64,000 nt of DNA from Sulfurimonas hongkongensis (GTDB lineage: Bacteria; Campylobacterota; Campylobacteria; Campylobacterales; Sulfurimonadaceae). Positions 8,724 to 17,467 of the stretch are shown one piece after another; within the stretch, counting starts at the first letter, position 1, and each line of letters opens with the position of its first letter. The notes below the pieces were generated by a model. It worked only from the letters and a program-made list of their open reading frames with translations. It was not told where the DNA came from and did no database searches. Where the stretch lies: positions 310,001 through 374,000 of the forward strand of contig NZ_AUPZ01000002.1 in assembly GCF_000445475.1 (NCBI RefSeq). The letters run 5' to 3'. The translations under genes and the position numbers were made by a program.

Positions 8724-9194
8724 GTGATAAAAATATTTTTAGCAGTAGTCTTAGCATATAGTGTAGCCCTTTCTTATGAGATGGATTATACAAAAGAGAC
8801 AGAGGGTTTGGTAAAAAAGTTAAAGGTTCATAAGGGGCCCAATTGGGTGGCTAAGATAGAGTTAACAAATGGTAAAAAAGTCTTTTTTGTAAGTCCAAAA
8901 GCAATGATAGAATTTTATCATCATCCAGGAAAATGGTTTGATGTGGGTGTAAAAAGTGAGGATGATTTTAAAGATATCATAGTCACAGACTTTACAACTC
9001 TTAAGCCAATAAATGCTAGAGGTGCTTTTTATGTTTATGGTTCAAACATGGTATCCCCTGCTGGAGATGACCTACCAGCTTTTGCAACATATGAAGCCGC
9101 TGATAAGTATGCAAAAGAGCATAATGGCAAAAGAATTTTAAACTTTAAAGAGATTCCAGAGGCACTTATAAAACTTTTAAATGGAAGGATATAG
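8724..9194 (+). CDS. Second NosL-like periplasmic protein
   Basis: The 156-residue product starts with GTG after a TAGGAG ribosome site and has a short Sec signal peptide (about residues 1-17). The segments YVYGSNMVSPAGDDLPAF and EAADKYAKEHNGKRI match the second half of NosL-family proteins. It lacks the CxxCHM copper motif of the neighbouring NosL, has no cysteine, and has no lipobox. A role as accessory copper or NosZ assembly factor is inferred from homology and position 15 bases after nosY. The ligand, if any, would be Met or His based. Confidence 0.7.
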   Translation: MIKIFLAVVLAYSVALSYEMDYTKETEGLVKKLKVHKGPNWVAKIELTNGKKVFFVSPKAMIEFYHHPGKWFDVGVKSEDDFKDIIVTDFTTLKPINARGAFYVYGSNMVSPAGDDLPAFATYEAADKYAKEHNGKRILNFKEIPEALIKLLNGRI

Positions 9195-9195
9195 A

Positions 9196-9720
9196 ATGAT
9201 TAAACCAACTCCAAAAGATGAAGAGATAGAACTAGACCCAAAGAGATATATTGTAAGTGAAACTGATGCAAAGGGTAAGATTACCTATTGCAATGACTAC
9301 TTTAAAGAGGTATCTGGTTATACAGAAGAAGAGCTTATAGGCTCACCTCACAATATAGTACGCCATCCTGATATGCCAAAAGTAGTATTTAAACTTTTAT
9401 GGGAGACTATATCTAGGGGGAAAAATATTAATGCAGTTGTAAAAAATCTTGCAAAAGATGGGAGATATTACTGGATTTTTACAGAGTTTGAGATAAGAAA
9501 AAACACAGACACTGGCGAAATCATAGGATATCATGCTTCAAGAAAAACAATCTCAAAATATGTAATAGGGGTTATTGCTGAGCTTTATGCAAAACTTTTA
9601 GAGATAGAAAAAACTCAAGGTGTTAAAGCGTCTCAGGACTATCTTGTAAAGTTTTTAAAAGACAAAGGCGATAATGTTGAGTTCGCTAATATCATGGAAG
9701 AAATCCACAGATTTTACTAG
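9196..9720 (+). CDS. PAS-domain sensory protein (Aer-like PAS, no output domain)
   Basis: A 174-residue cytoplasmic protein. I chose the ATG at 9196 because an AGGAT ribosome site at 9186-9190 sits just before it; a longer frame opens at 9181 inside the preceding gene. The PAS domain fills residues 15-120, with the Aer-type sequence SPHNIVRHPDMP and a following FxxLW motif. No kinase, GGDEF or methyl-accepting domain follows, only a helical tail. Such stand-alone Aer-like PAS proteins usually sense redox or oxygen through FAD or haem and signal through partners. A link to N2O or redox state is inferred only from its position in the nos run. Confidence 0.8.
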   Translation: MIKPTPKDEEIELDPKRYIVSETDAKGKITYCNDYFKEVSGYTEEELIGSPHNIVRHPDMPKVVFKLLWETISRGKNINAVVKNLAKDGRYYWIFTEFEIRKNTDTGEIIGYHASRKTISKYVIGVIAELYAKLLEIEKTQGVKASQDYLVKFLKDKGDNVEFANIMEEIHRFY

Positions 9721-9735
9721 AAGTTATAAACATAG

Positions 9736-10944
9736 ATGAAAAAACTTTTAACTCTTTTACTTTTCATCTATAATCTTGATGCGGGACTGCTTCAAGATGC
9801 AATAGACAAAGCTCCATCAGGTTCTACACTAAAGCTTTATAGCGGTGTTTATAGTGATAACATTATAATTGTTAAACCTTTAACTATAATCGGTGTTGAA
9901 GATGGAGTTGTCATAGATGGTGGTGGTGTTGGAAATGTTATTAGCATTAAAAGCTCAAATGTAACTCTTAGCAATCTTACCATCCAAAATAGTGGCTCTC
10001 TTATGCACTCACTCGATAGCGGTATCAAGGTAGAAAAAGCAAAAAATATACACATAACTAAATGCAAGATTTTAGACTCTTTGTACGGCATAGATATGTA
10101 CATGGTGCAAGACTCCTCCATCAAAGAAAACTTCATACATTCAAAAGACATTGAGATCTCCCTAAGAGGAGATGCACTAAAGATATGGCACTCGCATAAC
10201 AATCTTATCTCTAAAAACACCATCACCAATAGCAGAGACATCACTCTAAACTACTCTCATGACAACATTATTGAAGATAACAATATCTCAAACTCAAGAT
10301 TTGCTCTTAAAGTAGCTCATAGTAAAAACACTCTTATAAAGAAAAATAGCTTTAGGTATAACTCTGTATCTTTAATAATGATGATGAGTGAGCATTCCAA
10401 AATCATAAATAACTCTATACTAAGCTCAAATGGAGCTGCAGGCATCGGAGTTATGCTTCAAGGTGGCTCAACTATTTTTGACTCAAACAGACTTAGATAC
10501 AATGCTAAGGGCATCTATATAGACTCAAATCCAAATGAGAAAGAGATGAAAAGATATATCACAAACAACGACATCTCTTACAACAAAGAGGCTATAGGTT
10601 TTCATATGACCATTAGACAAAATACTATCACCAACAATATTTTTGAAGGAAATATAGATGATATTGTAAAAGGTACGGCTGGATATAAGACTATGCTAAA
10701 CAGAGTTGAGTATAACTACTGGGATAGATATGCAGGTTTTGACACAGATGGAGACAATATAGGGGATAACTCATTTTTAATCTACCAATATGCAGATAGA
10801 CTCTGGCACTACAATAACAAAGTGAAATTTTTTTATGGCTCGCCAATTATGAGTATGCTAAATTTTTTAGCACAAGTTGCCCCTTTTATAGAGCCAAACC
10901 TACTTTTAGAAGACTCTAAGCCTCTCGTTGAGAGACTTAAATAG
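9736..10944 (+). CDS. NosD-like paralogue
   Basis: The 402-residue protein resembles NosD at 2802 along its whole length. It shares the opening AIDKAPSGSTLKLYSGVY, the beta-helix with a run of Asn-rich repeats, the NYWDRYAGFDTDGDNIGDN segment, and the end FFYGSPIMSMLNFLAQ. The signal peptide is MKKLLTLLLFIYNLDAG. It is the last gene of the nos strand; one base separates its stop from the end of convergent dsbD. It may be a second NosZ maturation factor or serve another copper protein. Which of the two NosD proteins partners NosFY cannot be told from sequence. Confidence 0.85.
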   Translation: MKKLLTLLLFIYNLDAGLLQDAIDKAPSGSTLKLYSGVYSDNIIIVKPLTIIGVEDGVVIDGGGVGNVISIKSSNVTLSNLTIQNSGSLMHSLDSGIKVEKAKNIHITKCKILDSLYGIDMYMVQDSSIKENFIHSKDIEISLRGDALKIWHSHNNLISKNTITNSRDITLNYSHDNIIEDNNISNSRFALKVAHSKNTLIKKNSFRYNSVSLIMMMSEHSKIINNSILSSNGAAGIGVMLQGGSTIFDSNRLRYNAKGIYIDSNPNEKEMKRYITNNDISYNKEAIGFHMTIRQNTITNNIFEGNIDDIVKGTAGYKTMLNRVEYNYWDRYAGFDTDGDNIGDNSFLIYQYADRLWHYNNKVKFFYGSPIMSMLNFLAQVAPFIEPNLLLEDSKPLVERLK

Positions 10945-10945
10945 A

Positions 10946-12724
10946 TTAGAGTTGGTTTAAGTGAGCTAAAAACTCATCAGGCCCAATAAAACCAATAATA
11001 GTTTTAGAGTCAATAACCTTAGATGAAGCATCAAAGAAGATTAGAGCTGGAGGTCCAAAGACTCCATATTTCTTACTCAAAGCTTTTTGCTCTTTAGAAT
11101 TTTCTGTAACATCTGCTTTTATAAAGACGAACTCATTAAGCTTTTCCTTTACCCTAGCATCTGCAAAAGTAACCCCATCTAACTCTTTACAAGATGTGCA
11201 CCATGAAGCATAAAAGTCAAGCATGATTTTTTTACCCTTGTGTTTAGCTAAAAGCTCATCAAGTTCAGCTATAGACTTTACTGTAGTATACTCTAACTCT
11301 TTAGTTTGAACCTGTATCTTGTTTGTACTACTTTGTAAAAACGAAAGAGGTTTAGTCATACTAGTTGAACCTCCAAGTGCCCCAATAAACAGTGCTACAA
11401 AGTAGATGAAAGATATAAGAGCCACACTTTTCTTAAAGATATGAGACTCTCTCTCAAATGCTCCTAAGTAGATAGCAAAACCGATACCTAGCATCGCATA
11501 AAGAAGCATAGTTACATACTCATCTAGCACGCGTTCAAGCATCCAAACTGCTACAAAGAGCATCATAACACCAAAAATAGCAGAGATCATAGTCATCCAT
11601 GCCCCAGGTTTTGGCATAAATTTACCTGCGCTAACTCCAACTACAATAAGTGGAAGCCCCATACCTATACTCATAAAAAATAGGGCCAATCCTCCAAGAA
11701 CAGCATCACCAGTTTGTCCAATATAGACTAGTGCGCCAGCAAGTGGAGCAGCCACACAAGGGCCAACTATAAGAGCTGAGAGAAAACCCATAATAGCTAC
11801 ACCAACATAACCACCCCTATTGCTATTTTTACTCACCTTCGCTACAAATGAATCAGGAAGCTTTAACTCATAAAATCCAAACATGCTAAATGCTAATGCT
11901 ACAAAAACTCCAGCAAAAGCATAAATCACCCACGGAGTTTGGAGTGCTGCTTGAAGGTTTGCACCAAAAAGGCCTGCTAAAATACCGGCGATAGTGTATG
12001 CAACTGCCATAGCTAAAACATAAACAACTGACAAGGCAAAAGCTTTTCTAGTAGTAAGCCCCTCGCCTTGAGAGATAATAACTCCAGAGATGATAGGAAT
12101 CATAGGAAAAACACAAGGAGTAAGAGCTAAAAGAAGTCCAAAGCCTAAAAATGTCAGAAGTACAAGCGTAATATTTCCTGTCTTTATAGTGTTTGCTATG
12201 GCATCTGTTTCTGAGACACTATCCTCTTTAGGTACTACTTTAGATGCCACACTTTTTTGATTGTCTATAGCTAAAACATCACTCTTAAGTGTAGATGCAA
12301 GCTCAAGTTTACTTGTATCTACTTCAAAACTGTAAGTAGCACTTAGTGGTTCATAACAGAGACCTTGCTCTGAGCAACCTTGATATGAAAGCACAAATTC
12401 AATGTTTTTAATCCCACTAATATCACTATCTTTTTGCAAGGTAACTAAAAACTCTGGAGATTCTAGGTAAACCATCTCTTCATGATGCAAAATGCTTTTG
12501 GGTTTTTCTATCTCTGCTATAGAGATACCACTGCCCTCTTTTACCTCTAGTTTTAACTGCTCGGCGTAGAGATAGATATCTTTAGCAATTTCTACAGAAG
12601 CCTCTATCTGCATTGAAGAGTTTATACTAGCATTTGGCTTAAAAGCCTCATCTGGCATCAAAAACTTTGGAGCACCAAAGAGAGTGATGTTTAGGACTAA
12701 AAGGGCTATAAAGAGTTTTTTCAT
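10946..12724 (-). CDS. dsbD: DsbD, thiol:disulfide interchange protein
   Basis: DsbD moves reducing equivalents from cytoplasmic thioredoxin across the inner membrane to periplasmic thiols. The 592-residue product has the full layout. There is a signal peptide, then an N-terminal immunoglobulin-like domain with a CSEQGLC cysteine pair. A membrane domain of about eight helices carries LTPCVFPMIP and VGPCVAAP cysteines, and a C-terminal thioredoxin domain has ASWCTSCKELD. As the last gene of the sox strand it could keep SoxY, SoxW and haem-site cysteines reduced. It is convergent with the NosD paralogue. Confidence 0.95.
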   Translation of the reverse strand: MKKLFIALLVLNITLFGAPKFLMPDEAFKPNASINSSMQIEASVEIAKDIYLYAEQLKLEVKEGSGISIAEIEKPKSILHHEEMVYLESPEFLVTLQKDSDISGIKNIEFVLSYQGCSEQGLCYEPLSATYSFEVDTSKLELASTLKSDVLAIDNQKSVASKVVPKEDSVSETDAIANTIKTGNITLVLLTFLGFGLLLALTPCVFPMIPIISGVIISQGEGLTTRKAFALSVVYVLAMAVAYTIAGILAGLFGANLQAALQTPWVIYAFAGVFVALAFSMFGFYELKLPDSFVAKVSKNSNRGGYVGVAIMGFLSALIVGPCVAAPLAGALVYIGQTGDAVLGGLALFFMSIGMGLPLIVVGVSAGKFMPKPGAWMTMISAIFGVMMLFVAVWMLERVLDEYVTMLLYAMLGIGFAIYLGAFERESHIFKKSVALISFIYFVALFIGALGGSTSMTKPLSFLQSSTNKIQVQTKELEYTTVKSIAELDELLAKHKGKKIMLDFYASWCTSCKELDGVTFADARVKEKLNEFVFIKADVTENSKEQKALSKKYGVFGPPALIFFDASSKVIDSKTIIGFIGPDEFLAHLNQL

Positions 12725-12791
12725 AAATACACACCTTTTTTTTAGATAATTATAGCCAATAAAGATTTCATATCTATTGTCTTTTTACTTA

Positions 12792-13262
12792 CTATTTGTC
12801 ATCAACAAGCAGGTAAGCATAACCTCTGTTTTGCTTGTCTATAAGAGCTATAGTAGAAGTTGGTACTATCTCTACAATACTAAGCATATCTTTATCTTCA
12901 AGTCCATTTTTAGTCATTCCGACTCTACAAGCATAAAATTCAACATTGTAAGTAGTAGCAAGAGACTTTATTCTGGTATGAAGCTCTTTGTACTTACTTA
13001 AGAGTTCTTTATCATCTTTATATTTTGTCTTATTTGGATCATTTACAAAAAACCTATAAGCACTCCCATGCACTACAACTGCAACTTCTAACTCTTTAAG
13101 TATACTCTCATAGTGATTTTTATTTACAACTATAGCCTTTAGTACTCTTTTTTCAAAAGTCTCTACATTTCCGGCAGTAAGATCAATAACAAGTTTTGGA
13201 GTTATATCCTCAGCACTACTTAAACCAACCAATAGCATCAATGCTAAAATTATTTTTTTCAT
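12792..13262 (-). CDS. Periplasmic DsrE-like protein
   Basis: The 156-residue protein has a Sec signal peptide (about residues 1-17, ending SSAED) and a DsrE/YchN-type alpha/beta fold pattern. This includes VAVVVHGSAYRFF and a later VEFYACRVGM that places one conserved cysteine where sulfur-carrying DsrE proteins have theirs. Exported single-domain DsrE-like proteins are common beside sox genes. A role as persulfide carrier or binding protein in the periplasm is inferred. It sits between the DUF302 gene and dsbD; a second DsrE-like gene is at 14211. Confidence 0.72.
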   Translation of the reverse strand: MKKIILALMLLVGLSSAEDITPKLVIDLTAGNVETFEKRVLKAIVVNKNHYESILKELEVAVVVHGSAYRFFVNDPNKTKYKDDKELLSKYKELHTRIKSLATTYNVEFYACRVGMTKNGLEDKDMLSIVEIVPTSTIALIDKQNRGYAYLLVDDK

Positions 13263-13274
13263 CTTTTTCTACCT

Positions 13275-14189
13275 TTATTCTGTTATATCTTTTAGTACAG
13301 ATTCAAAGTCTTTTTGTGCTTTTAAAAGAACTTCTTTTGAATCTTTATCTTTAACTCTTGCACTACTCATCCAGTTATAAACAGCTGGAAACCCTAAAAC
13401 TATCTTGTCTTCATCTTTTTTCTTATACAACATCAACGTACAAGGAGCAAAAGCACTAGCTTCTGGGCGTGTTAAGGAGACTGTGTATATTACCTTGAGT
13501 TTACAAATAGAGTAGGACACATAGAAGTCAAATGGAGTCTTACCATTTGACACGCTCTTTATCTCATCATTGTAATCCATATAGTTTGGCATAACAAAAC
13601 CAAAAGGAGCAAAACCATTTTCAAGATTCATCTCTATCTCTTCTCTTGCTTCATCAAAATCTTCTCCATCTAACTCTAACTCAAACTTAGAGACAAGCCC
13701 TCTACTCTCTTTAAGGCTATCTTCACTTATAGAGTGTTTAGCATCTTTAAAGTTCGTTCTTATTGCTTTTAGACTCTCTTGTTCTAGTTTTTTTAGTAGT
13801 TCATCATCAACTCCTAAAATTTTTGCTTGTGCCTCAGAGGTTAAAAAAGAGAGATGTAGCACATCTTCATCCTTAGCTTGATATATACCAACGCCAAAAG
13901 GTGTAAGTACGCCAGCTTCTGGGTACTTTTTAACCAACTCTGCTGATATTGTTTTATGATATATAGTTAAAAGGTTAAAGGTTTGAAACTTTGTCTTTTT
14001 AAACTGTTTTTTATAAGGATAGTTCATCTCACTATTTACCGCTATCATAAAATCACTCTTTTTAAACGCTTCTTCGACCGTTGTTGGTGTGATGGCACCA
14101 TCTTTGTTTTGTATCTCAAAAAGATGCAAATCTCCTGCTCCAAAGAGCATACTAAAACTAAACAGCACTAGTAAAACTATTTTTTTCAT
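13275..14189 (-). CDS. Exported DUF302-domain protein (two tandem domains)
   Basis: The 304-residue product has a signal peptide (about residues 1-17, ending LFGAG). Two related regions follow, each with the DUF302 style: an induced-change segment (FMIAVNSEMNYPYKK; FDFYVSYSICKLKVI), a short strand, then Pro-rich xxxPFGVGIYQ or APCTLMLYKKKD and a final small-domain helix. DUF302 proteins often accompany thiosulfate oxidation genes in Campylobacterota, but their function is not known. One cysteine lies in each of the STSICKL and APCTL regions of the second half. Co-oriented with the flanking DsrE-like genes. Confidence 0.7.
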   Translation of the reverse strand: MKKIVLLVLFSFSMLFGAGDLHLFEIQNKDGAITPTTVEEAFKKSDFMIAVNSEMNYPYKKQFKKTKFQTFNLLTIYHKTISAELVKKYPEAGVLTPFGVGIYQAKDEDVLHLSFLTSEAQAKILGVDDELLKKLEQESLKAIRTNFKDAKHSISEDSLKESRGLVSKFELELDGEDFDEAREEIEMNLENGFAPFGFVMPNYMDYNDEIKSVSNGKTPFDFYVSYSICKLKVIYTVSLTRPEASAFAPCTLMLYKKKDEDKIVLGFPAVYNWMSSARVKDKDSKEVLLKAQKDFESVLKDITE

Positions 14190-14210
14190 GTTTTTCCTTC
14201 GTATAATACA

Positions 14211-14645
14211 TTAAGGGACTATATTTACCCAACCCTCTTTAACTCTCTCAACAATCTCAACTATCCCAGCAGTAACTATCTCGCTACCATCTATAAGCTC
14301 ACTCTTGTTTATGTTTTTTGTAGTCATTGTATTTCCACAAGCTACAAACTCAACACCAAGGAGCATCAAAGCTCTCACTCTTAGAGCTATATCTTTATGG
14401 ACACTCTGCAAGGCTTTAATACCATGATAGTAAGCTATTATTCTCATCTGGACGTTATCAGGTCCATAAAATTTTAGAACATTATTAGCACTACTTAACA
14501 CATGATGAATCTCTGCATCATCTGCACTCTTGATTGAGAAGACAATTTGTCTTGGATCAGCAAAAGATGGCTCCGGCTCGGCAAACTTTGTCTCGGCTGT
14601 GAGTATCGCACACAAGAGTAAAATTAAAGTAAAATATCTTCTCAT
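14211..14645 (-). CDS. Periplasmic DsrE-like protein (second copy)
   Basis: The 144-residue exported protein (signal about residues 1-17) has a DsrE-type core: RQIVFSIKSADD, MRIIAYYHGIKAL and VEFVACGNTM with one conserved cysteine. It resembles the 12792 gene in fold but is clearly diverged. Its ATG overlaps the stop of the upstream thioredoxin-like gene (ATGA), which suggests translational coupling. A sulfur-binding or relay role near the Sox system is inferred. Confidence 0.72.
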   Translation of the reverse strand: MRRYFTLILLLCAILTAETKFAEPEPSFADPRQIVFSIKSADDAEIHHVLSSANNVLKFYGPDNVQMRIIAYYHGIKALQSVHKDIALRVRALMLLGVEFVACGNTMTTKNINKSELIDGSEIVTAGIVEIVERVKEGWVNIVP

Positions 14646-15025
14646 TTAAGATCCTTTGTTAGTGATTTAAAGTCCTCTATATTCCATGAACCAGGGATTT
14701 TCTTTTTAATATTATCATCTATATCTATAAAAAAGAAAGAGGGAGTAAAACTCACTTTTAAACCAAGTGGAAGTGAGTCTGTATCAAGATTTACTTTAAC
14801 TGGGATAAACCTCTCTTCTATCCATAAACTCATCTCTTTATCATCAAAAACATCTCTTTGCATATCGCTACAGAAGTGGCAATTACTTCGCATAACTTCA
14901 AGCATTATAAGCTTTTTACTCTTCTTTTGAAGTATCTTTGCTTCTTCATAAGTTTTAAAATCTAGTGCCTCTAAAGTAAGGCACAAAAGGGCTAAACAAA
15001 GAGCAAGAAGCCTTAGGCTACTCAT
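14642..15025 (-). CDS. SoxW-like periplasmic thioredoxin
   Basis: A 127-residue thioredoxin-fold protein with a signal peptide (about residues 1-20). The redox site is CHFC at residues 49-52 in a thioredoxin-like context (LEVMRSNCHFCSDMQ), followed by VFDD and a cis-Pro loop SFTPSFFF. Proteins of this kind (SoxW, thioredoxin_2 family) are thought to keep SoxY reduced, receiving electrons through DsbD or CcdA, and a DsbD is encoded in the same run. It overlaps the SoxH-like gene by eight bases and the DsrE-like gene by four. Confidence 0.75.
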   Translation of the reverse strand: MSSLRLLALCLALLCLTLEALDFKTYEEAKILQKKSKKLIMLEVMRSNCHFCSDMQRDVFDDKEMSLWIEERFIPVKVNLDTDSLPLGLKVSFTPSFFFIDIDDNIKKKIPGSWNIEDFKSLTKDLK

Positions 15026-15929
15026 CGCCCCACTCCAAAGTTCTATAAGCAGTCTCTATATTTTTAGTGTGCATCTCTTTATAAAGTTTTAGATGCTCAA
15101 ACTCACTCATACGAGAGTTTGCAAGAGTGTCTGTAATATCTTGTCCTTTGTCAATAGACTCTAGCACAAACTCTTTGATGGCTTTAAGATATCTCTTTGT
15201 CATCTCTGTGCTATCTTTAAGATAAAGACTTCCATGTCCACCTATGATAAACTTACTATTCTTTGCTTCTATCTCATCTAAGACGTTAATCCAATTGTTA
15301 ATATTGCCATCACGCAAAGATAAAACCCTCTCATTAAATACTAAATCACCTGCAAATACAACACTTTTTGATGGTATAAAGACTATCATATCATTGTCTG
15401 TATGAATAGTTTTATCAAAACTCGTAAGCTCTACCTTAACACCTTCAAGATCAAGTGTTTTCACTCCTTCTATATGCTCTGTAGGAAAAACTTCTTTAGT
15501 CTTAAGAAATGCTTCTTTAGAGATAAATCGTTGCATTCTTATGGGAGTTGCTTTTGGTGTATTTGCAAATATTTTAGCACCTATGATAGTTGCACCATTT
15601 TCTTTGTAGTATCCATTTCCAAGCCAATGGTCATCATGGATATGAGTGTTTATAACAAAAGAGACTTTTTGATTTTTGATAGCTTTCATGGCTTTATGAG
15701 CATCTCTTGCATACTTATAGCTAGGTCCGCTATCTATTACTAGATAACTTTTGCCTAAATCTACAAAGCAAGAGTTGCTTATATCACCGTTGTTGTGTGT
15801 ATCCATTATCTGTGGCTTGCCAAAAAAACAGTAGATTTTAGTCTCTATTTTTTTTGGCACAAGGGTGTACTCAAAGGAGAAAAGAGAATGAAAAGCTAAC
15901 GCTACAAACAATAATGACTTCATACACAC
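15018..15929 (-). CDS. SoxH-like metallo-beta-lactamase-fold hydrolase
   Basis: The 303-residue exported protein (signal about residues 1-18, ending LFSFE) has the metallo-beta-lactamase zinc motif NTHIHDDHWLGNG, a later FAGDLVF aspartate region and GGHGS histidine. The opening segment with YCFFGKP and a cysteine-containing NSCFVD is like the SoxH or quinoprotein-relay family of periplasmic hydrolases. SoxH occurs in some sox operons but is not essential for thiosulfate oxidation in Paracoccus. Substrate unknown; a thiol ester or glutathione-like thiol is possible. Confidence 0.72.
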   Translation of the reverse strand: MCMKSLLFVALAFHSLFSFEYTLVPKKIETKIYCFFGKPQIMDTHNNGDISNSCFVDLGKSYLVIDSGPSYKYARDAHKAMKAIKNQKVSFVINTHIHDDHWLGNGYYKENGATIIGAKIFANTPKATPIRMQRFISKEAFLKTKEVFPTEHIEGVKTLDLEGVKVELTSFDKTIHTDNDMIVFIPSKSVVFAGDLVFNERVLSLRDGNINNWINVLDEIEAKNSKFIIGGHGSLYLKDSTEMTKRYLKAIKEFVLESIDKGQDITDTLANSRMSEFEHLKLYKEMHTKNIETAYRTLEWGDE

Positions 15930-15948
15930 AACCTTCTAATATTATTTT

Positions 15949-17448
15949 TTAAAACAAGTAGTTTAATTCAAAACGGTACTCATTATATGAATCTTTATCT
16001 CCACCAGTTTGACGATCATCAGCATTTACTAAACCAACACGAACTTTTGCATAAAATTCAGGTGTGATTCTTTGACGAAAATCCATATGAAGAATCATAC
16101 TATCTGCTTGATTACCTGCTACTTGCTTTGCCTCATCAAAATTTTGCATTGCAAAACGAGCAAGTGCACTAAACCCCGAAATTAGACCAGCTTTATCAAA
16201 GTCATAGTTAACTTCTGCTGATGTAGTTTTTGTATTTGCATACCAGTTATACTGAGCCATAGCACGAGTATATCCACCAGTTGGAAAACCTCTCCATGGA
16301 GCTACTATATCTGCATCATCACTAACTGCAGAGTAAGCTACTTGAGCTTTCAGTGGTCCTTTTTTTAGAACCAAACGAGCCATAGCTAGCGATGAGTCAA
16401 GAGATTGTGTGTCTGTATATCCTAAGTTTGTTGTAGGAGTTTTATCTCTTGCTAATCCACCCTTTAGTGATGCACCACCAATTACACCACCACCATCATC
16501 CATTTGGTGCATATAGCGAACACCTGGGGTAAGAGAGTAGCCATCACCAATATCTATTTTGTAGTTTATCTCACCCGTGATTGAAGAGACAACGTCTGGA
16601 ACGCTTGCATATGTTACATCAAGTTGCAGCCCTTTTATAGACTTATTTTTAGCATCTATAATAATAAGTTCATGCGAAGTGTCTTCACCAGCATTTTTAA
16701 AGTTGTTATAAGAGAGACCCTTGTGTATTGCAGAGTCATCATTATTTCCCCAGCTATCTCCAGCAGAGTCTTTAAATGTTAAAACATCATGAAACTCTGT
16801 ATGATCTCTAAGTTTTTGTCCAGTAAAGTATGCCGCGCGGATAGTTGTATCTGGAATCTCTCTCATCTCAACAACAAAACCTTCAAAAGTATTTGGAATC
16901 ATCTTTGTATCATTTGACTTTGTAAGAAAAGATTCAAATATTTGACGACCAGCAATGACTTTTGTATTAGAGATTTCATATTGCAAATTAGCCTCAGCAA
17001 GTACAGCCATATTATAGCTTCCTGAGTTTTTGACATCATAACGGCTAATTGTGTCTTTACCAGCTTTTACTTTACCTATATCATTCTCATCCATGCGTAA
17101 AGCAGAAAAGGGACTACTTGAGTAGTAAAAGGCAGCTGAACCACTTACACCTTTATAAGGTGCAGTCTTATATGCAAGGCTACCACCTAGACCAAAAGCA
17201 TAGTTATCTAAGTTACCGCCAGTCTGCTCTTCTTTCCAGTCCCATCTAAAAGCATTTGTTCTAAGTCTTCCATAAAAGATACCCTCACTAAATGCCTCAG
17301 TAATGCTATCAACACTTTTTGGTGTTTTGTTTGTTACAACCATCATGTTGTTCTTAAGCTCACGTTTTGGTTTAGACTCATCGGCACTAAGTGGTGCTGT
17401 AAGTAAACACGCTACAGCAGTTACTAAGCTTAAATGTAGTTTTTTCAT
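15949..17448 (-). CDS. Outer-membrane porin (OprD-like)
   Basis: The 499-residue protein has a signal peptide (about 1-22, ending LSADE), alternating amphipathic strands throughout, and a terminal strand ending in NELNYLF with the C-terminal Phe needed for outer-membrane assembly. The layout fits the OprD/OpdA-like porins common in Campylobacterota. Placed between soxB and the SoxH-like gene, it may admit thiosulfate or another sulfur anion. That specificity is inferred from position only. Confidence 0.8.
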   Translation of the reverse strand: MKKLHLSLVTAVACLLTAPLSADESKPKRELKNNMMVVTNKTPKSVDSITEAFSEGIFYGRLRTNAFRWDWKEEQTGGNLDNYAFGLGGSLAYKTAPYKGVSGSAAFYYSSSPFSALRMDENDIGKVKAGKDTISRYDVKNSGSYNMAVLAEANLQYEISNTKVIAGRQIFESFLTKSNDTKMIPNTFEGFVVEMREIPDTTIRAAYFTGQKLRDHTEFHDVLTFKDSAGDSWGNNDDSAIHKGLSYNNFKNAGEDTSHELIIIDAKNKSIKGLQLDVTYASVPDVVSSITGEINYKIDIGDGYSLTPGVRYMHQMDDGGGVIGGASLKGGLARDKTPTTNLGYTDTQSLDSSLAMARLVLKKGPLKAQVAYSAVSDDADIVAPWRGFPTGGYTRAMAQYNWYANTKTTSAEVNYDFDKAGLISGFSALARFAMQNFDEAKQVAGNQADSMILHMDFRQRITPEFYAKVRVGLVNADDRQTGGDKDSYNEYRFELNYLF

Positions 17449-17467
17449 TTGTATTCCTTTTTTTATT

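Noticed and set aside
12777-13001. A 74-codon plus-strand frame opposite the DsrE-like gene
   Set aside because: It lies antisense to a protein with a clear signal peptide and DsrE pattern; no ribosome site or domain.
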